DNA from: Saccharospirillum alexandrii
GTDB lineage: Bacteria; Pseudomonadota; Gammaproteobacteria; Pseudomonadales; Natronospirillaceae
Length of the DNA stretch: 64,000 nt
Direction of reading: 5' to 3'
Assembly: GCF_004000275.1 (NCBI RefSeq)
Contig: NZ_RCIP01000002.1
Location: forward strand, 1,241,782-1,305,781
The first letter of the stretch is position 1, and each line of letters begins with the position of its first letter. This document shows, piece by piece, positions 28,905-38,052 of this stretch. The position numbers and the translations under genes are program-made. The notes beneath the pieces are model-generated. The model made no database searches and was not told the DNA's origin. It worked only from the letters and a program-made list of their open reading frames with translations.

Positions 28905-29306
28905 TCAGTCAGCCGTTTCATCGTCGCTGTCTTTATTGCGCTTGTTCTGGCTCCTGGTAGCCACCTTGTCAACAACGTCAACGACTTTTTCCATCACGGT
29001 GATCGCGGTTCCCTTGATGGACTCCAGGCGTACCGAGTCTTTTTCAATGATGACAACGGCCACGGGCTTTACGCCCCCGCCGCCGCCGGCACCCAAACCG
29101 CCGCCACCTTCGGCCTTTCCGGAGGCCTTGTCGCCTGAGGCAGAATTACCCGTGCCGCCACCGGCGGCAAAGCCGAACCCAACACTGACCAGTGGGACAA
29201 CGGTGGTGTCTCCGTGCGTGACGGGCGGACCGACCACTGTCTTGGCATCAAGCACCCGCTCGATCTCAGTCATGGTTGATTTCAATAAATCGTCTACATT
29301 TTGCAT
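28905..29306 (-). CDS. GerW (YtfJ) family protein
   Basis: This 133-residue GerW-family protein is the first gene of a four-gene operon. It begins MQNVDDLLKSTMTEIERVLDAKTV, followed by VVGPPVTHGDTTVVPLVSVG, a glycine/serine-rich insert and GGGGVKPVAVVIIEKDSVRL. It ends with a charged tail rich in K, D and E. No signal peptide was found. The upstream AGGGAAC is a reasonable ribosome-binding site. The double presence of near-full-length GerW copies beside DUF2953 is unusual outside spore formers. Confidence 0.88.
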   Translation of the reverse strand: MQNVDDLLKSTMTEIERVLDAKTVVGPPVTHGDTTVVPLVSVGFGFAAGGGTGNSASGDKASGKAEGGGGLGAGGGGGVKPVAVVIIEKDSVRLESIKGTAITVMEKVVDVVDKVATRSQNKRNKDSDDETAD

Positions 29307-29570
29307 ACTGTGTTCCCTGCGCGCTATTCAATGAAACTAAGCCAGTGTTCGCTCAAACTGCCCTCAAGCACATCACGACAGCGATTGTCCCAGCGTGACG
29401 GAACCTAACCTGAAGCGCCCCTGTAAAAAGTCACTTTACGGTAATGGACCTACATAAACCAGTGTCTCGAACATGGCTGCTCTACGAGCCCGTGTGGCAA
29501 GCTGACGCTCCAACAACGGCGCAGGGCCGGTACGGCCCCGACCTACGCGCCTGACGTTCTGTTTGTCGCC

Positions 29571-31103
29571 TTAATACCCTACGCCGGCATAGCGAACGCC
29601 GGTGAGTTCCGCGATATCCCGCTTCCAACTGGTCAGGTCTTCGGAGTCGAAATCGGCCAGGCGTGCGTGGCCGCAGGCACGGGCGAGCACCTGCATCAAT
29701 TCGACACTGGCGCCTAAATAGCGGGCCAGACGTTCAGCACCGTCATCAACGTTTAACCTCGCCCGTAATTCGGGTTTTTGGGTGGCGATGCCAGCGGGGC
29801 AATTGTTGGTGTTGCACATTCGCGCGGCCACACAGCCCACTGCCTGAATGGCTGAGTTCGCGATCGCCACAGCATCGGCACCGAGCGCCAGGGCTTTTAC
29901 GAAGTCTTCTGGCATGCGCAAACCGCCGGTGATCACCAGGGTGACATCCCGCCCGACCGTACGGTCGAGGTGTCGCCGCGCGCGAGCAAGAGCCGCCATG
30001 CTGGGGATTGAAATATGATTGCGGAATATCAGCGGAGCAGCACCGGTTCCCCCGCCCCGGCCATCGAGAATGATGTAATCGGCACCCGCCTCAAGCGCGA
30101 AGTCGATGTCGGCTTCTATGTGATTGGCCGATAGCTTAAAACCAATGGGAATACCCCCCGAGCGTTCACGCACTTCATCGCCCAGGGCTTTGAAATCTGC
30201 CGGTGTCACCAGGTCGGTGAAGGTGGCCGGAGAAATGGCGTCTTCTCCTTTTTTCAGGCCACGGACTTCGGCGATTTTGTCGGTGACTTTATTACCGGGC
30301 AAATGCCCGCCCGTTCCGGTTTTGGCACCCTGGCCACCCTTAAAATGAAAGGCCTGAACCCGGGCCGCGGTCTCGATGTCCCAGCCAAAACGGGCCGAAG
30401 CCAGTTCATAGAAATACCGGGAATTGGCAGCCTGCTCTTCGGGCAGCATGCCACCCTCGCCCGAACAAATACCGGTGCCCGCCAGCTCGGCGCCTTTGGC
30501 CAGAGCGACTTTGGCTTCCTCTGAGAGGGCGCCAAAGCTCATATCGGACACAAACAGCGGAATGTCGAGCACAAGCGGGTTCTTTGCACGGGGCCCGATG
30601 ACGGTGCGGGTATCCACCTCTGCATCGTCCAGCAGGGGTTTGCGGGCCAGTTGGGCGGGTAGTATTTGCAGGTCATCCCAGTGCGGCAGGTCTTTGCGCG
30701 GCACGCCCATGGCACCCATTTCACCGTGGTGGCCAAGCTTGCTCAGACCATCGCGAGCCAGTTCGTGAATGCGGGCCACGGTGGGCTCTTCCGGCGTCGC
30801 CTCGGCTTTCGGTGCGCCGGATTGAATCATCGAGGGAGAGGGGTCGCCCTCGCTATAGTCAGTCAACTTTTTATGGGTACCGTCACAGAACGGCGCATCA
30901 CCCGTGGCTTTGCACTGGCACAGCCAGGCATCACCGGAGGATTCGGCCTTGAAGGTAACGGGCGTAATGCCGGTACCCTTGTGGGAACCGTCGCAAAACG
31001 GTTGGTTGGAAGAGCGCCCACAACGGCACCAGGTGTAAGATTCACCCTGCTCCAATTCTACTTTCGCGGGTTTTTTAGCGGCAATAAGGGGTTGCTCAGC
31101 CAT
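29571..31103 (-). CDS. Double-CDGSH iron-sulfur / glutamate-synthase-like FMN protein
   Basis: This 510-residue fusion carries two CDGSH-type 2Fe-2S motifs at the N-terminus: CRCGRSSNQPFCDGSH (about 27-42) and CQCKATGDAPFCDGTH (about 62-77). They are followed by a glutamate synthase large-subunit-like domain with GPRAKNPLVLDIPLFVSDMS, an FMN-barrel stretch ADYIILDGRGGGTGAAPLIF, and a cysteine cluster CVAARMCNTNNCPAGIATQ. The amidotransferase domain of true GltB is absent, so it may act as an FMN oxidoreductase using electrons from the CDGSH clusters. It is monocistronic, upstream of the GerW operon on the same strand with 264 bases between. Substrate is unknown. Confidence 0.88.
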   Translation of the reverse strand: MAEQPLIAAKKPAKVELEQGESYTWCRCGRSSNQPFCDGSHKGTGITPVTFKAESSGDAWLCQCKATGDAPFCDGTHKKLTDYSEGDPSPSMIQSGAPKAEATPEEPTVARIHELARDGLSKLGHHGEMGAMGVPRKDLPHWDDLQILPAQLARKPLLDDAEVDTRTVIGPRAKNPLVLDIPLFVSDMSFGALSEEAKVALAKGAELAGTGICSGEGGMLPEEQAANSRYFYELASARFGWDIETAARVQAFHFKGGQGAKTGTGGHLPGNKVTDKIAEVRGLKKGEDAISPATFTDLVTPADFKALGDEVRERSGGIPIGFKLSANHIEADIDFALEAGADYIILDGRGGGTGAAPLIFRNHISIPSMAALARARRHLDRTVGRDVTLVITGGLRMPEDFVKALALGADAVAIANSAIQAVGCVAARMCNTNNCPAGIATQKPELRARLNVDDGAERLARYLGASVELMQVLARACGHARLADFDSEDLTSWKRDIAELTGVRYAGVGY

Positions 31104-31213
31104 GGGGCCTCCAATGCAAAGGTCGGATCAACGCCTCACAAGGTTAGACGCTGGTTCCGACTCTTGCCTGGGTTGGCCCCAGGAGTGATACCGTTTTTAC
31201 GACTCCGGCCCGC

Positions 31214-33151
31214 TTAGTGTTGAACAGCAGAGCGCAAGCCAGCCTTTCGGCCGAGCAAGAGTAAAACACCCAGCAGAGCCAGCCACCCCCCCATGCTGCC
31301 ACCACCGCCACCGGAACTGCTGGCTGCGTTGACCCGCTCATAGGCGCCAACGTCGCAGCTGCGACCGTTTTGCTGGCGCTGTGTACCGCGCTGATCCACG
31401 TCGGGGCAGTTGTCGTTATCGCCCGCGTTGTCGCCAATGCTTCCTGCGACCAGGGCGTGTGTCAGGGTAGGTCCGCCGTTGCCAGCCAATGGCGCAAGCA
31501 GGTCGTCAAATACCGCCGGTGCGTTAATGGATTGGTCGGTCGCCTGAGTGGGGCAGCCGGTGCCATTGCCAAGCACATTGAAACCGCGTGACAGCGTATT
31601 TTGTTCAATTGCACAATCGGCATCCGAGGTTGCTGTATTGCCGGCGATAATGCTGTTGTTGTAGGCGAGCAGTGAGCCGGTATCTTCCTTGTGAATACCG
31701 CCTCCTGACCCGGAAGCCGCATTATCAACGAGAGTAACGCTGCGCAGTTCTGCTTGAATGCTCGAGTCCAGGTAAAGCCCGCCACCGTCGCCATTGCTGA
31801 CACTGTTGCCACTGACCGTGGTGTTGGTCAGTGTCATTGAGACTTGGTCATCCGCATAGATGCCACCACCTCCGGAGTTGGCGACATTGTCTCTGAGAAT
31901 CGACTGTTCAATTCGCATCGGCCCTGCTTCGCTGTGTATTCCGCCGCCCTCGCCCGATGTTGCTGTGTTGTCGCCAATACTGACGTTAAAGAGCGTCAGT
32001 GGCGCATAATAGAGGTAACCCCCCCCTCCATCATTGGCAGCGGTATTACCCATCAATGACGTACCTGTGAGCGATGCACTGCCAGGATAATCCAGGTAGA
32101 ACCCACCGCCTTGGTCACCACTGATGTTGTTGTCTATCTGGCTGTCCAGAGCGTTCAGCGTGCCTTCGTCAATGTATAAGCCACCGCCATCGGACGACGC
32201 TTCATTGCCGGACACACGGGTATTGACCAGATCTACCGTCGCTGAATAATAGGCGTAGATTGCACCGCCATCTGACCCTGCCGAATTGTTATCGAGCTGA
32301 CTGTTGCGTACCGTCAGCAAGCTGTAATATTCCATATAGATAGCACCCGCATCACCGCCCGCTGTATTGCTGGTCAGTGTCACATCTTCAAGTTCAATCA
32401 CACCGTAGTCATAACAAAAAAGGGCACCACCTTCTGAGGATGCCGAGTTACTGGTGAGACTGGATGCTTTAATGTCGAGTAGCCCATACTCATTGTAAAT
32501 GGCGCCACCGCTATTCGATGCCGAGTTACCGGAAAATGAACTGCCTCTTATCGTGACCGTGCTGTAATCACCATAGATTGCGCCACCACTGGATCCGGAA
32601 TTGTTGGTGAATGTGCTGTCGTAGACGTTTAAAAATGCGTAGTTCGAAAATATGGCACCGCCAGTGCCTGTGGAGGCATTGCCGCTGAATTGACTGTCCC
32701 GAATCGTCACGACGGAGTTGGTGGTCGCGTATAAACCCGCCCCCGGACTGGCTGTGCTGCCATTGGCAACTCGCAGCTGAACGACTTCCAAATCCGCACC
32801 GCTGGCCAGGTTCAGTACACGGACTGAGTTACCCCCATCCAGCACAGTGTCCGTTTTACTCACGCCTTGCAGAACGAGGTCTTCGGCAATCGTGAGCGTA
32901 CTGCTCAGATTAAAGGTGCCGGCGGGCAGGACAACACGATCGGTGGTGGCTGAATCCCCTGCCGGGCATTCACCGTTGGCGGCGCCCGAGGCCGCATTAC
33001 TGTTCGCCGAGCTGATGGCTTCGCGCAACGAGCACACACCGTCATTGGCCGTGGTATCGCTGGTGGTCGTCACTGTCAGGGTTGCCCCGTGAGCAACGGC
33101 TAGGGGGAGCATTACCAAAAAAAGTGCATGCGTTATTTTTCGAAACACCAT
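31214..33151 (-). CDS. CSLREA / choice-of-anchor Q beta-helix surface protein, GlyGly-CTERM-like
   Basis: This is a 645-residue exported protein with a signal peptide (ALFLVMLPLAVAHG). A CSLREA motif (VCSLREAISSAN) follows. About a dozen parallel beta-helix rungs come next, each with a GGAIY-type turn (for example GGAIYGDYSTVTIRGSSF). They end in the choice-of-anchor Q module with DQRGTQRQQNGRSCDVGAYE. The C-terminus SSSGGGGGSMGGWLALLGVL followed by basic residues is a GlyGly-CTERM-type sorting tail. AGGAAG lies about ten bases before the ATG. It is likely a cell-surface or released adhesin or polysaccharide-binding protein; no catalytic residues were identified. Confidence 0.82.
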   Translation of the reverse strand: MVFRKITHALFLVMLPLAVAHGATLTVTTTSDTTANDGVCSLREAISSANSNAASGAANGECPAGDSATTDRVVLPAGTFNLSSTLTIAEDLVLQGVSKTDTVLDGGNSVRVLNLASGADLEVVQLRVANGSTASPGAGLYATTNSVVTIRDSQFSGNASTGTGGAIFSNYAFLNVYDSTFTNNSGSSGGAIYGDYSTVTIRGSSFSGNSASNSGGAIYNEYGLLDIKASSLTSNSASSEGGALFCYDYGVIELEDVTLTSNTAGGDAGAIYMEYYSLLTVRNSQLDNNSAGSDGGAIYAYYSATVDLVNTRVSGNEASSDGGGLYIDEGTLNALDSQIDNNISGDQGGGFYLDYPGSASLTGTSLMGNTAANDGGGGYLYYAPLTLFNVSIGDNTATSGEGGGIHSEAGPMRIEQSILRDNVANSGGGGIYADDQVSMTLTNTTVSGNSVSNGDGGGLYLDSSIQAELRSVTLVDNAASGSGGGIHKEDTGSLLAYNNSIIAGNTATSDADCAIEQNTLSRGFNVLGNGTGCPTQATDQSINAPAVFDDLLAPLAGNGGPTLTHALVAGSIGDNAGDNDNCPDVDQRGTQRQQNGRSCDVGAYERVNAASSSGGGGGSMGGWLALLGVLLLLGRKAGLRSAVQH

Positions 33152-33351
33152 GAGGTCTACTTCCTGTCATTCATCGGGTTAATATGAATGTACTTTCAAC
33201 CCTTCTCACAACAAGCAGATACCACGGGCTACAACGAGCATACACATTCGTTGGGACCCAGCAATTCCCAAGCCAGCTGCTAGCGTTTCCAATAAAATCA
33301 ATGCATTACCGGTATGGAAAATCCGGTTGAAAAAACAACCACTGGTAGGTG

Positions 33352-33379
33352 TAAGAAAGGCCGACATCCTTGCCGGCCT
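33352..33379 (-). terminator. Rho-independent terminator downstream of rsgA
   Basis: Read on the minus strand, AGGCCG, a ten-base loop and CGGCCT form the stem, followed by TTTCTT. It begins about 36 bases after the rsgA stop and lies upstream of the CSLREA gene. Confidence 0.65.
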
Positions 33380-33415
33380 GTAAGGGTGAGATTCATTATT
33401 TACACTGACACAATC

Positions 33416-34474
33416 TCACCGTTTTTTCTCGTTCTTGGCCTTTTGCACGCTTCGAGCCATCTTCCCAAATGCCTTGTAGCGTTTGCGTCGTTCCCACACC
33501 GTTTGCTGGGCGTGTTGGCTTTCCCGTTTGAGTTTCAGGAACCGCTGCAGTCGATCCGGATCCAACGTTCCCTGCTCTAACGCCGCTGCCAATGCACACC
33601 CCTGATCACCCTGATGCTGGCAATCCGCAAACCGGCAGTGTCGGGTCAGTTCGACGATGTCATCAAAGACGCGATCAATGCCGTCGCTGGCATCACCCAG
33701 TCGCAGCTCTCGCATGCCGGGTGTGTCGACGATCCATCCGCCGTCGGGCAGGTGCACCATTTGGCGGGCGGTGGTGGTATGCCGCCCTTTGGCATCCTGT
33801 TCGCGAATACCGGCGGTGCTGAAGCGTCCTTCACCGAGCAGGGTGTTGGTCAGCGTGGTTTTCCCCACGCCAGAGGAGCCGAGTATGGCCACCGTCTGTC
33901 CGGGAGCCAACCAGGGTTTCAACTGATCAACCGCACTGCGATCGAGTGCGTTCAACACCACCACCGGCGTCGAGGCATGCAGCGTTTGCGCTGCCTCCCG
34001 GTAATGGTCGACCTCGCGGCTCAAGTCGGCTTTGGTCAGCACGAAGACGGGCATGGCACCCGCCTCCATCGCCAGTGCCAGATAGCGTTCAAGCCGCGCC
34101 GGGTTAAAGTCGGCGTTACAGGACGACACAATCAACAGCGTATCGATGTTGGCCGCTAACAGTTGCGGTTTAGGTTCCGTCCCTGAGGCAACCCGTTGCA
34201 ACAGCGTCTGGCGCGGCAGCAACGTCAGGGTACCGGGTATGTCTGGCTGCAACCAGACCCAGTCGCCCACGGTGGGGCGCTCATCAATCGCCACATCGTG
34301 CCAGCGTTTTTCCAGCGGCTCGTGCCACTGGGACTGTTCACCGCGCAGCAGCAGGCGGTCCCGGTCGACACCCAGGACGCGCGCAATAACGCCACTGTCC
34401 AGTTGGTCCAGAGTAAGGGCTTGTTGAAATAAGGGACGCCAGCCCAGTTCGGCCAGCGAAATAGGAGTATTCAT
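33416..34474 (-). CDS. rsgA: RsgA, ribosome small subunit-dependent GTPase A
   Basis: This 352-residue circularly permuted GTPase assists 30S subunit maturation. The OB-fold N-terminus is followed by the permuted motifs G4 (LTKAD, about 146-150), G1 (GSSGVGKTTL, about 199-208) and G3 (DTPGM, about 250). The C-terminal zinc-binding knuckle is CRFADCQHQGDQGCAL. A basic tail (RRKRYKAFGKMARSVQKAKNEKKR region) ends the protein. It is monocistronic with a terminator downstream. A short open frame with a strong Shine-Dalgarno lies about 185 bases upstream on the same strand. Confidence 0.95.
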   Translation of the reverse strand: MNTPISLAELGWRPLFQQALTLDQLDSGVIARVLGVDRDRLLLRGEQSQWHEPLEKRWHDVAIDERPTVGDWVWLQPDIPGTLTLLPRQTLLQRVASGTEPKPQLLAANIDTLLIVSSCNADFNPARLERYLALAMEAGAMPVFVLTKADLSREVDHYREAAQTLHASTPVVVLNALDRSAVDQLKPWLAPGQTVAILGSSGVGKTTLTNTLLGEGRFSTAGIREQDAKGRHTTTARQMVHLPDGGWIVDTPGMRELRLGDASDGIDRVFDDIVELTRHCRFADCQHQGDQGCALAAALEQGTLDPDRLQRFLKLKRESQHAQQTVWERRKRYKAFGKMARSVQKAKNEKKR

Positions 34475-34941
34475 CGATTTCCATGCCTTCGTTCAGCCTG
34501 GCACGCGCCGGCGATCCGACACATCAGGCAATAACAATCCAATACGCAACCATCAGGCTGCGCTACCGGGGTAACGTTGGGCGAATCGGGAAATCGACAC
34601 GTGCACGGGAAAGACCCCCAGCACGTATTAAGACACCATCAGGCGGTTATCAGTCGAATCAGGCCCGAATCGCCGGGCAGGCAATTGCCAGAGTATGAGA
34701 CATGAAATCCTCCTGTTGATAATGAATCGTCGGGCGTTGGCCCGAGCCCTGAATATTGCCACAAAGCGCGCGGTGGCAAAAGACATTTTCCGGTTCCGCT
34801 GACACCCGGTGACTGGAGCCCGCTCTTTTCCGGCCCTTACCCAGCTTTGCCTTCCAGTCCGTTGCCTCCTCGTTTATTGTGGGCTCATTAAATGCCCGCA
34901 GTAACGGCAAACTTATGGACCCCTCATTAACGGAGACAACC
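34475..34941 (-). other. Intergenic stretch between rsgA and the PLDc_N gene
   Basis: This 467-base divergent intergenic region should hold promoters for both flanking genes. On the minus strand it contains a 14-codon open frame with a consensus Shine-Dalgarno (34659-34703). I saw no tRNA or clear riboswitch structure by eye. Confidence 0.5.
34659..34703 (-). CDS. Possible 14-residue leader peptide upstream of rsgA
   Basis: AGGAGGA lies four bases before an ATG that opens a 14-codon frame (MSHTLAIACPAIRA) ended by TGA. The ribosome-binding site is the strongest in the surrounding region, yet the frame is too short for an ordinary protein. It reads toward rsgA, whose start is about 185 bases further on. 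It could be a regulatory leader, a small protein or chance. Confidence 0.3.
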   Translation of the reverse strand: MSHTLAIACPAIRA

Positions 34942-35121
34942 ATGTCTATTGAAGTCGGCGGCTTTTTTGGCCTGATTCTACTGATCTGTGTGATTTACGG
35001 CATTCTAAAGACGGCGCAAAGCAGCGCCGGAACGGGCAGCAAGGTGCTGTGGATACTCATTATGCTGCTGATTCCGTTTGTAGGCTTTATTTTGTGGTTT
35101 TTGCTCGGCCCCAAACGCTGA
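34942..35121 (+). CDS. Small PLDc_N-type membrane protein
   Basis: This 59-residue protein has two hydrophobic segments (FFGLILLICVIYGILKTA and VLWILIMLLIPFVGFILWFL) and the terminal LLGPKR typical of stand-alone PLDc_N (cardiolipin synthase N-terminal-like) mini-proteins. I chose the ATG at 34942 with GGAG upstream; a longer frame from 34879 lacks support. It precedes the cation:proton antiporter gene by 58 bases on the same strand and may be co-transcribed. Confidence 0.75.
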   Translation: MSIEVGGFFGLILLICVIYGILKTAQSSAGTGSKVLWILIMLLIPFVGFILWFLLGPKR

Positions 35122-35179
35122 CCACAGGTCAGGCTGCAAACCGACCCAACCCTAACCCTACTGCTGAGAGATCAGGCTG

Positions 35180-37069
35180 ATGACCAGTTTCCTGTTGATG
35201 GCGTTCGTATTTCTGTGTGCAGGCGCCGTGGCAGTGCCGCTGGCCACTCGTTTGGGGCTGGGCTCGGTGTTGGGTTACCTGATTGCGGGTATCGTGATCA
35301 GCCCGCTGCTGACCCTGCTGCATGTTGATGTCATTTCGCTGCAACACTTTGCCGAATTTGGCGTGGTGATGATGCTGTTCCTGGTCGGTCTGGAACTGCA
35401 GCCTAAAAAGCTCTGGGCCATGCGTCACCGCCTGATCGGGCTGGGTGGGTTGCAGGTCACCCTCTCAACGCTGGCTGTCGCCGGTATTGCCTTGCTGCTC
35501 GGGCAACCCTGGACGGTGGCGCTGGCGATCGGCCTGGTGCTGTCGCTGTCGTCCACCGCCATCGTGTTGCAGACACTGAACGAAAAGGGCCTGTTTAAAA
35601 GCGACGGCGGTCAGTCGAGCTTCTCGGTGTTGCTGTTTCAGGATATTGCCGTCATCCCCATGCTGGCCTTGCTGCCCCTGCTCGCCATTGCGGGTCTCGA
35701 CGGGGGTGCCGCCCACGCAGCAGCCGACGACCACGGCGCAACGCTGAGCCTAGTGGCTGGCTTGAATGGCTGGCAAACCGCCCTGGTAACACTGACGGCA
35801 ATCGCCCTGGTCGTGGTGGCCGGCAACTACCTGACCCGGCCGCTGTTTAATTTCATTGCCCTGGCACGGTTACGCGAACTGTTTACCGCAGCGGCACTGC
35901 TGATTGTGATTGGCATCGCGCTGCTGATGTCGCTGGTGGGGTTGTCGCCAGCGCTTGGCACGTTTCTGGCCGGCGTTGTATTGGCCAACAGCGAATATCG
36001 CCACGAGCTGGAATCGGACATTGCGCCCTTTAAAGGCTTGCTACTGGGTCTGTTCTTCATGACCGTTGGCGCAGGCATCAATTTCGATTTACTGGGCGAG
36101 CACTGGCTCGCGCTGCTGGGTTTAACGGCACTGCTGATTGCCGTGAAAGCCAGTGTGTTAGTCGTGCTTGGCCGGTTGTTCAACGTGAACGGCGCCGATC
36201 GCTGGTTGCTGGCACTGGGGTTGGCGCAGGCCGGTGAATTCGGGTTTGTCTTGTTGTCGTTTACCGTGGCCAATTCGGTCATACCGCAAGCCATCGCCGA
36301 CCCGCTGTTGCTGGTGGTAGCGCTCTCGATGGTGATCACCCCAGCGCTGTTCATCGTCTACGACCGTTTCATCGTGCCGCGTTTTGAACACGGCCAGGAA
36401 GAGAAGATGGATGACATTACCGACCATGGCGAGGTGTTAATCATCGGCCACGGGCGGGTGGGTGGCATGGTTAACCGGATGCTGCGCGCCGGTGGCGTCA
36501 CAACCACCGTCGTCGATTACAGTTCATCCCAGTTGGAGATGCTGCGCGCTTTCGGCCTGCGGGTATTCTTTGGTGACGGTACCCGGCCAGATTTGCTCGA
36601 AGCCGCTCACATAGACGATGTGAAACTGGTGGTGATCACCATTGACGACAAAGAAAAAATCACCGAACTGGCGCGCTACATCATTACCACTTACCCGAAC
36701 GTTCATGTGCTGGCCCGTGCGCGCGACCGCATGCATGTGTATGACCTCTGGTCGATTGGCTGCCGCGACATCATTCGGGAAACCTACGACAGCTCCATTC
36801 GCATGGGCCGATCTGCTTTCGAGGCGCTGGGGTACGATGCAGCCAGAGCTCAGACAATGGCCGCTGATTTCGAAGCGATTGATCGTGCTTCGATGGTTGA
36901 GTTGGCCAGCCTGTACGACATCAACACGCCGATTGCACAGAACAAGGCTTATGTAGAACGCGTGAAATCATTGATGGAAGAATGGGAACACCAGTTGCGC
37001 AAACCGGACCCGGACGCCACGGAAGACGACCTTGAGGATGAACCCCCTGATTTATCCCGGTCCAACTGA
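35180..37069 (+). CDS. Monovalent cation:proton antiporter-2 (CPA2), KefB/KefC-like
   Basis: This 629-residue inner-membrane antiporter has about twelve transmembrane segments (residues 1-385), including LGSVLGYLIAGIVISPLL and LSSTAIVLQTLNEKGLF. A cytosolic RCK_N/TrkA-N domain follows, with the nucleotide-binding motif IGHGRVGGMVNRMLRAGGV (about 418-440) and FFGDGTRPDLLEAA. Its layout is that of glutathione-gated K+ efflux proteins KefB/KefC or related YbaL types. The C-terminus is acidic (DPDATEDDLEDEP). The gene converges with the patatin gene, with only five bases between stops. No KefF/KefG partner gene is adjacent, so glutathione gating is uncertain. Confidence 0.9.
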   Translation: MTSFLLMAFVFLCAGAVAVPLATRLGLGSVLGYLIAGIVISPLLTLLHVDVISLQHFAEFGVVMMLFLVGLELQPKKLWAMRHRLIGLGGLQVTLSTLAVAGIALLLGQPWTVALAIGLVLSLSSTAIVLQTLNEKGLFKSDGGQSSFSVLLFQDIAVIPMLALLPLLAIAGLDGGAAHAAADDHGATLSLVAGLNGWQTALVTLTAIALVVVAGNYLTRPLFNFIALARLRELFTAAALLIVIGIALLMSLVGLSPALGTFLAGVVLANSEYRHELESDIAPFKGLLLGLFFMTVGAGINFDLLGEHWLALLGLTALLIAVKASVLVVLGRLFNVNGADRWLLALGLAQAGEFGFVLLSFTVANSVIPQAIADPLLLVVALSMVITPALFIVYDRFIVPRFEHGQEEKMDDITDHGEVLIIGHGRVGGMVNRMLRAGGVTTTVVDYSSSQLEMLRAFGLRVFFGDGTRPDLLEAAHIDDVKLVVITIDDKEKITELARYIITTYPNVHVLARARDRMHVYDLWSIGCRDIIRETYDSSIRMGRSAFEALGYDAARAQTMAADFEAIDRASMVELASLYDINTPIAQNKAYVERVKSLMEEWEHQLRKPDPDATEDDLEDEPPDLSRSN

Positions 37070-37074
37070 GCGCA

Positions 37075-37959
37075 CTAGCCTTTGTTTTTCAACGCCTGCT
37101 GGGTTAACTCGTACCCCAGATCGATCATCTCTTTACCGCGGTGAAAATCCAGAATGCCGCAGGCATCGACCGGCACTTCAATCAGCAGATCCGGCTCGAA
37201 CGCCGCCAGCTGGTAGCGGGCAATCCGGTCCTGCATGGCTTCTACCGACTGGGCAAAAATATCGACAACCGAGTTCGAGTTGCTTTGGTTTTCGTTTTCA
37301 AACCCCAGCGATTGACGGGTTTGCTGAAACCATTGCAGCAGTTTGTTGGACGGCTCATCCTGCGGGTCCGCCGCTTCGTCCGGCACGGGCTTTTTCGGCT
37401 CAGGCTGGTGCGCGTTACCGTTCAGGGAGACGACGACGTTGAATTCGGCATCGTGATACAACAGCGGTGTCATCGGCAGCGGGCTCAGCAAGCCACCATC
37501 GACCAGCAACCGGCCGTTCCGGCGTACCGGGGTAAAGAAACCGGGGATGGCGATGGAGGCACGAATGGCCTCGAACATGGACCCCTGAGTGATCCAGACT
37601 TCTTCCCGTTTCTGAATATCGGTCGCCACCGCACTGAACGGCATGTTGAGGTCATCGATCTGAGTGTCGCCCACCAGTTCGGCCAGGCGATCCATAATGC
37701 GGTCGCCCTTGAACAGGCCGACCCGGGAATAGGAAAAGTCGAGCAGCTTCCAGATTTCGCCCAGCGACAGCTCACTGACCCAGTCGGCGTAGTCGTCCAT
37801 CTTGCCAGCCGCATACAGGCCGCCAACCAGCGCACCAATGGATGAACCGGCGATGGAACTGATCTGGTAGTCACCGCTGTCTTGCAGCGCCCGAAGGATA
37901 CCGATGTGGGCCAGACCGCGGGCACCACCACTGCCAAGCGCCATGGACGTTTTCTTCAC
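37075..37959 (-). CDS. Patatin-like phospholipase family protein (RssA-like)
   Basis: This 294-residue patatin-type serine hydrolase has the oxyanion-hole motif GSGGARGLAHIGIL (about 8-21), nucleophile motif GSSIGALVGGLYA (serine near residue 40), and the dyad aspartate in LLVDGGLLSPLP. The fold is cytosolic, with no signal peptide. Members of this group (RssA, YchK) are predicted lipid acyl hydrolases. A proline- and charge-rich insert (about 200-230) separates the core from the C-terminal helices. It converges with the antiporter gene. Confidence 0.9.
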   Translation of the reverse strand: MKKTSMALGSGGARGLAHIGILRALQDSGDYQISSIAGSSIGALVGGLYAAGKMDDYADWVSELSLGEIWKLLDFSYSRVGLFKGDRIMDRLAELVGDTQIDDLNMPFSAVATDIQKREEVWITQGSMFEAIRASIAIPGFFTPVRRNGRLLVDGGLLSPLPMTPLLYHDAEFNVVVSLNGNAHQPEPKKPVPDEAADPQDEPSNKLLQWFQQTRQSLGFENENQSNSNSVVDIFAQSVEAMQDRIARYQLAAFEPDLLIEVPVDACGILDFHRGKEMIDLGYELTQQALKNKG

Positions 37960-38052
37960 TCTGTGTTCCTCGGCATGAAATCACGGCCTGCATTAGCAGC
38001 CTTTGCAACGAGCCTAGCACAGAAGTATGACCACAGGCTCAACGCAGCCCGG

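Noticed and set aside
29524-29538. GGGCCG-GTA-CGGCCC hairpin downstream of the CDGSH gene
   Set aside because: Six-base stem with no T-run in either direction; too weak to call a terminator.
35827-36354. Minus-strand frame opposite the antiporter gene
   Set aside because: Serine/asparagine-rich antisense of transmembrane codons.
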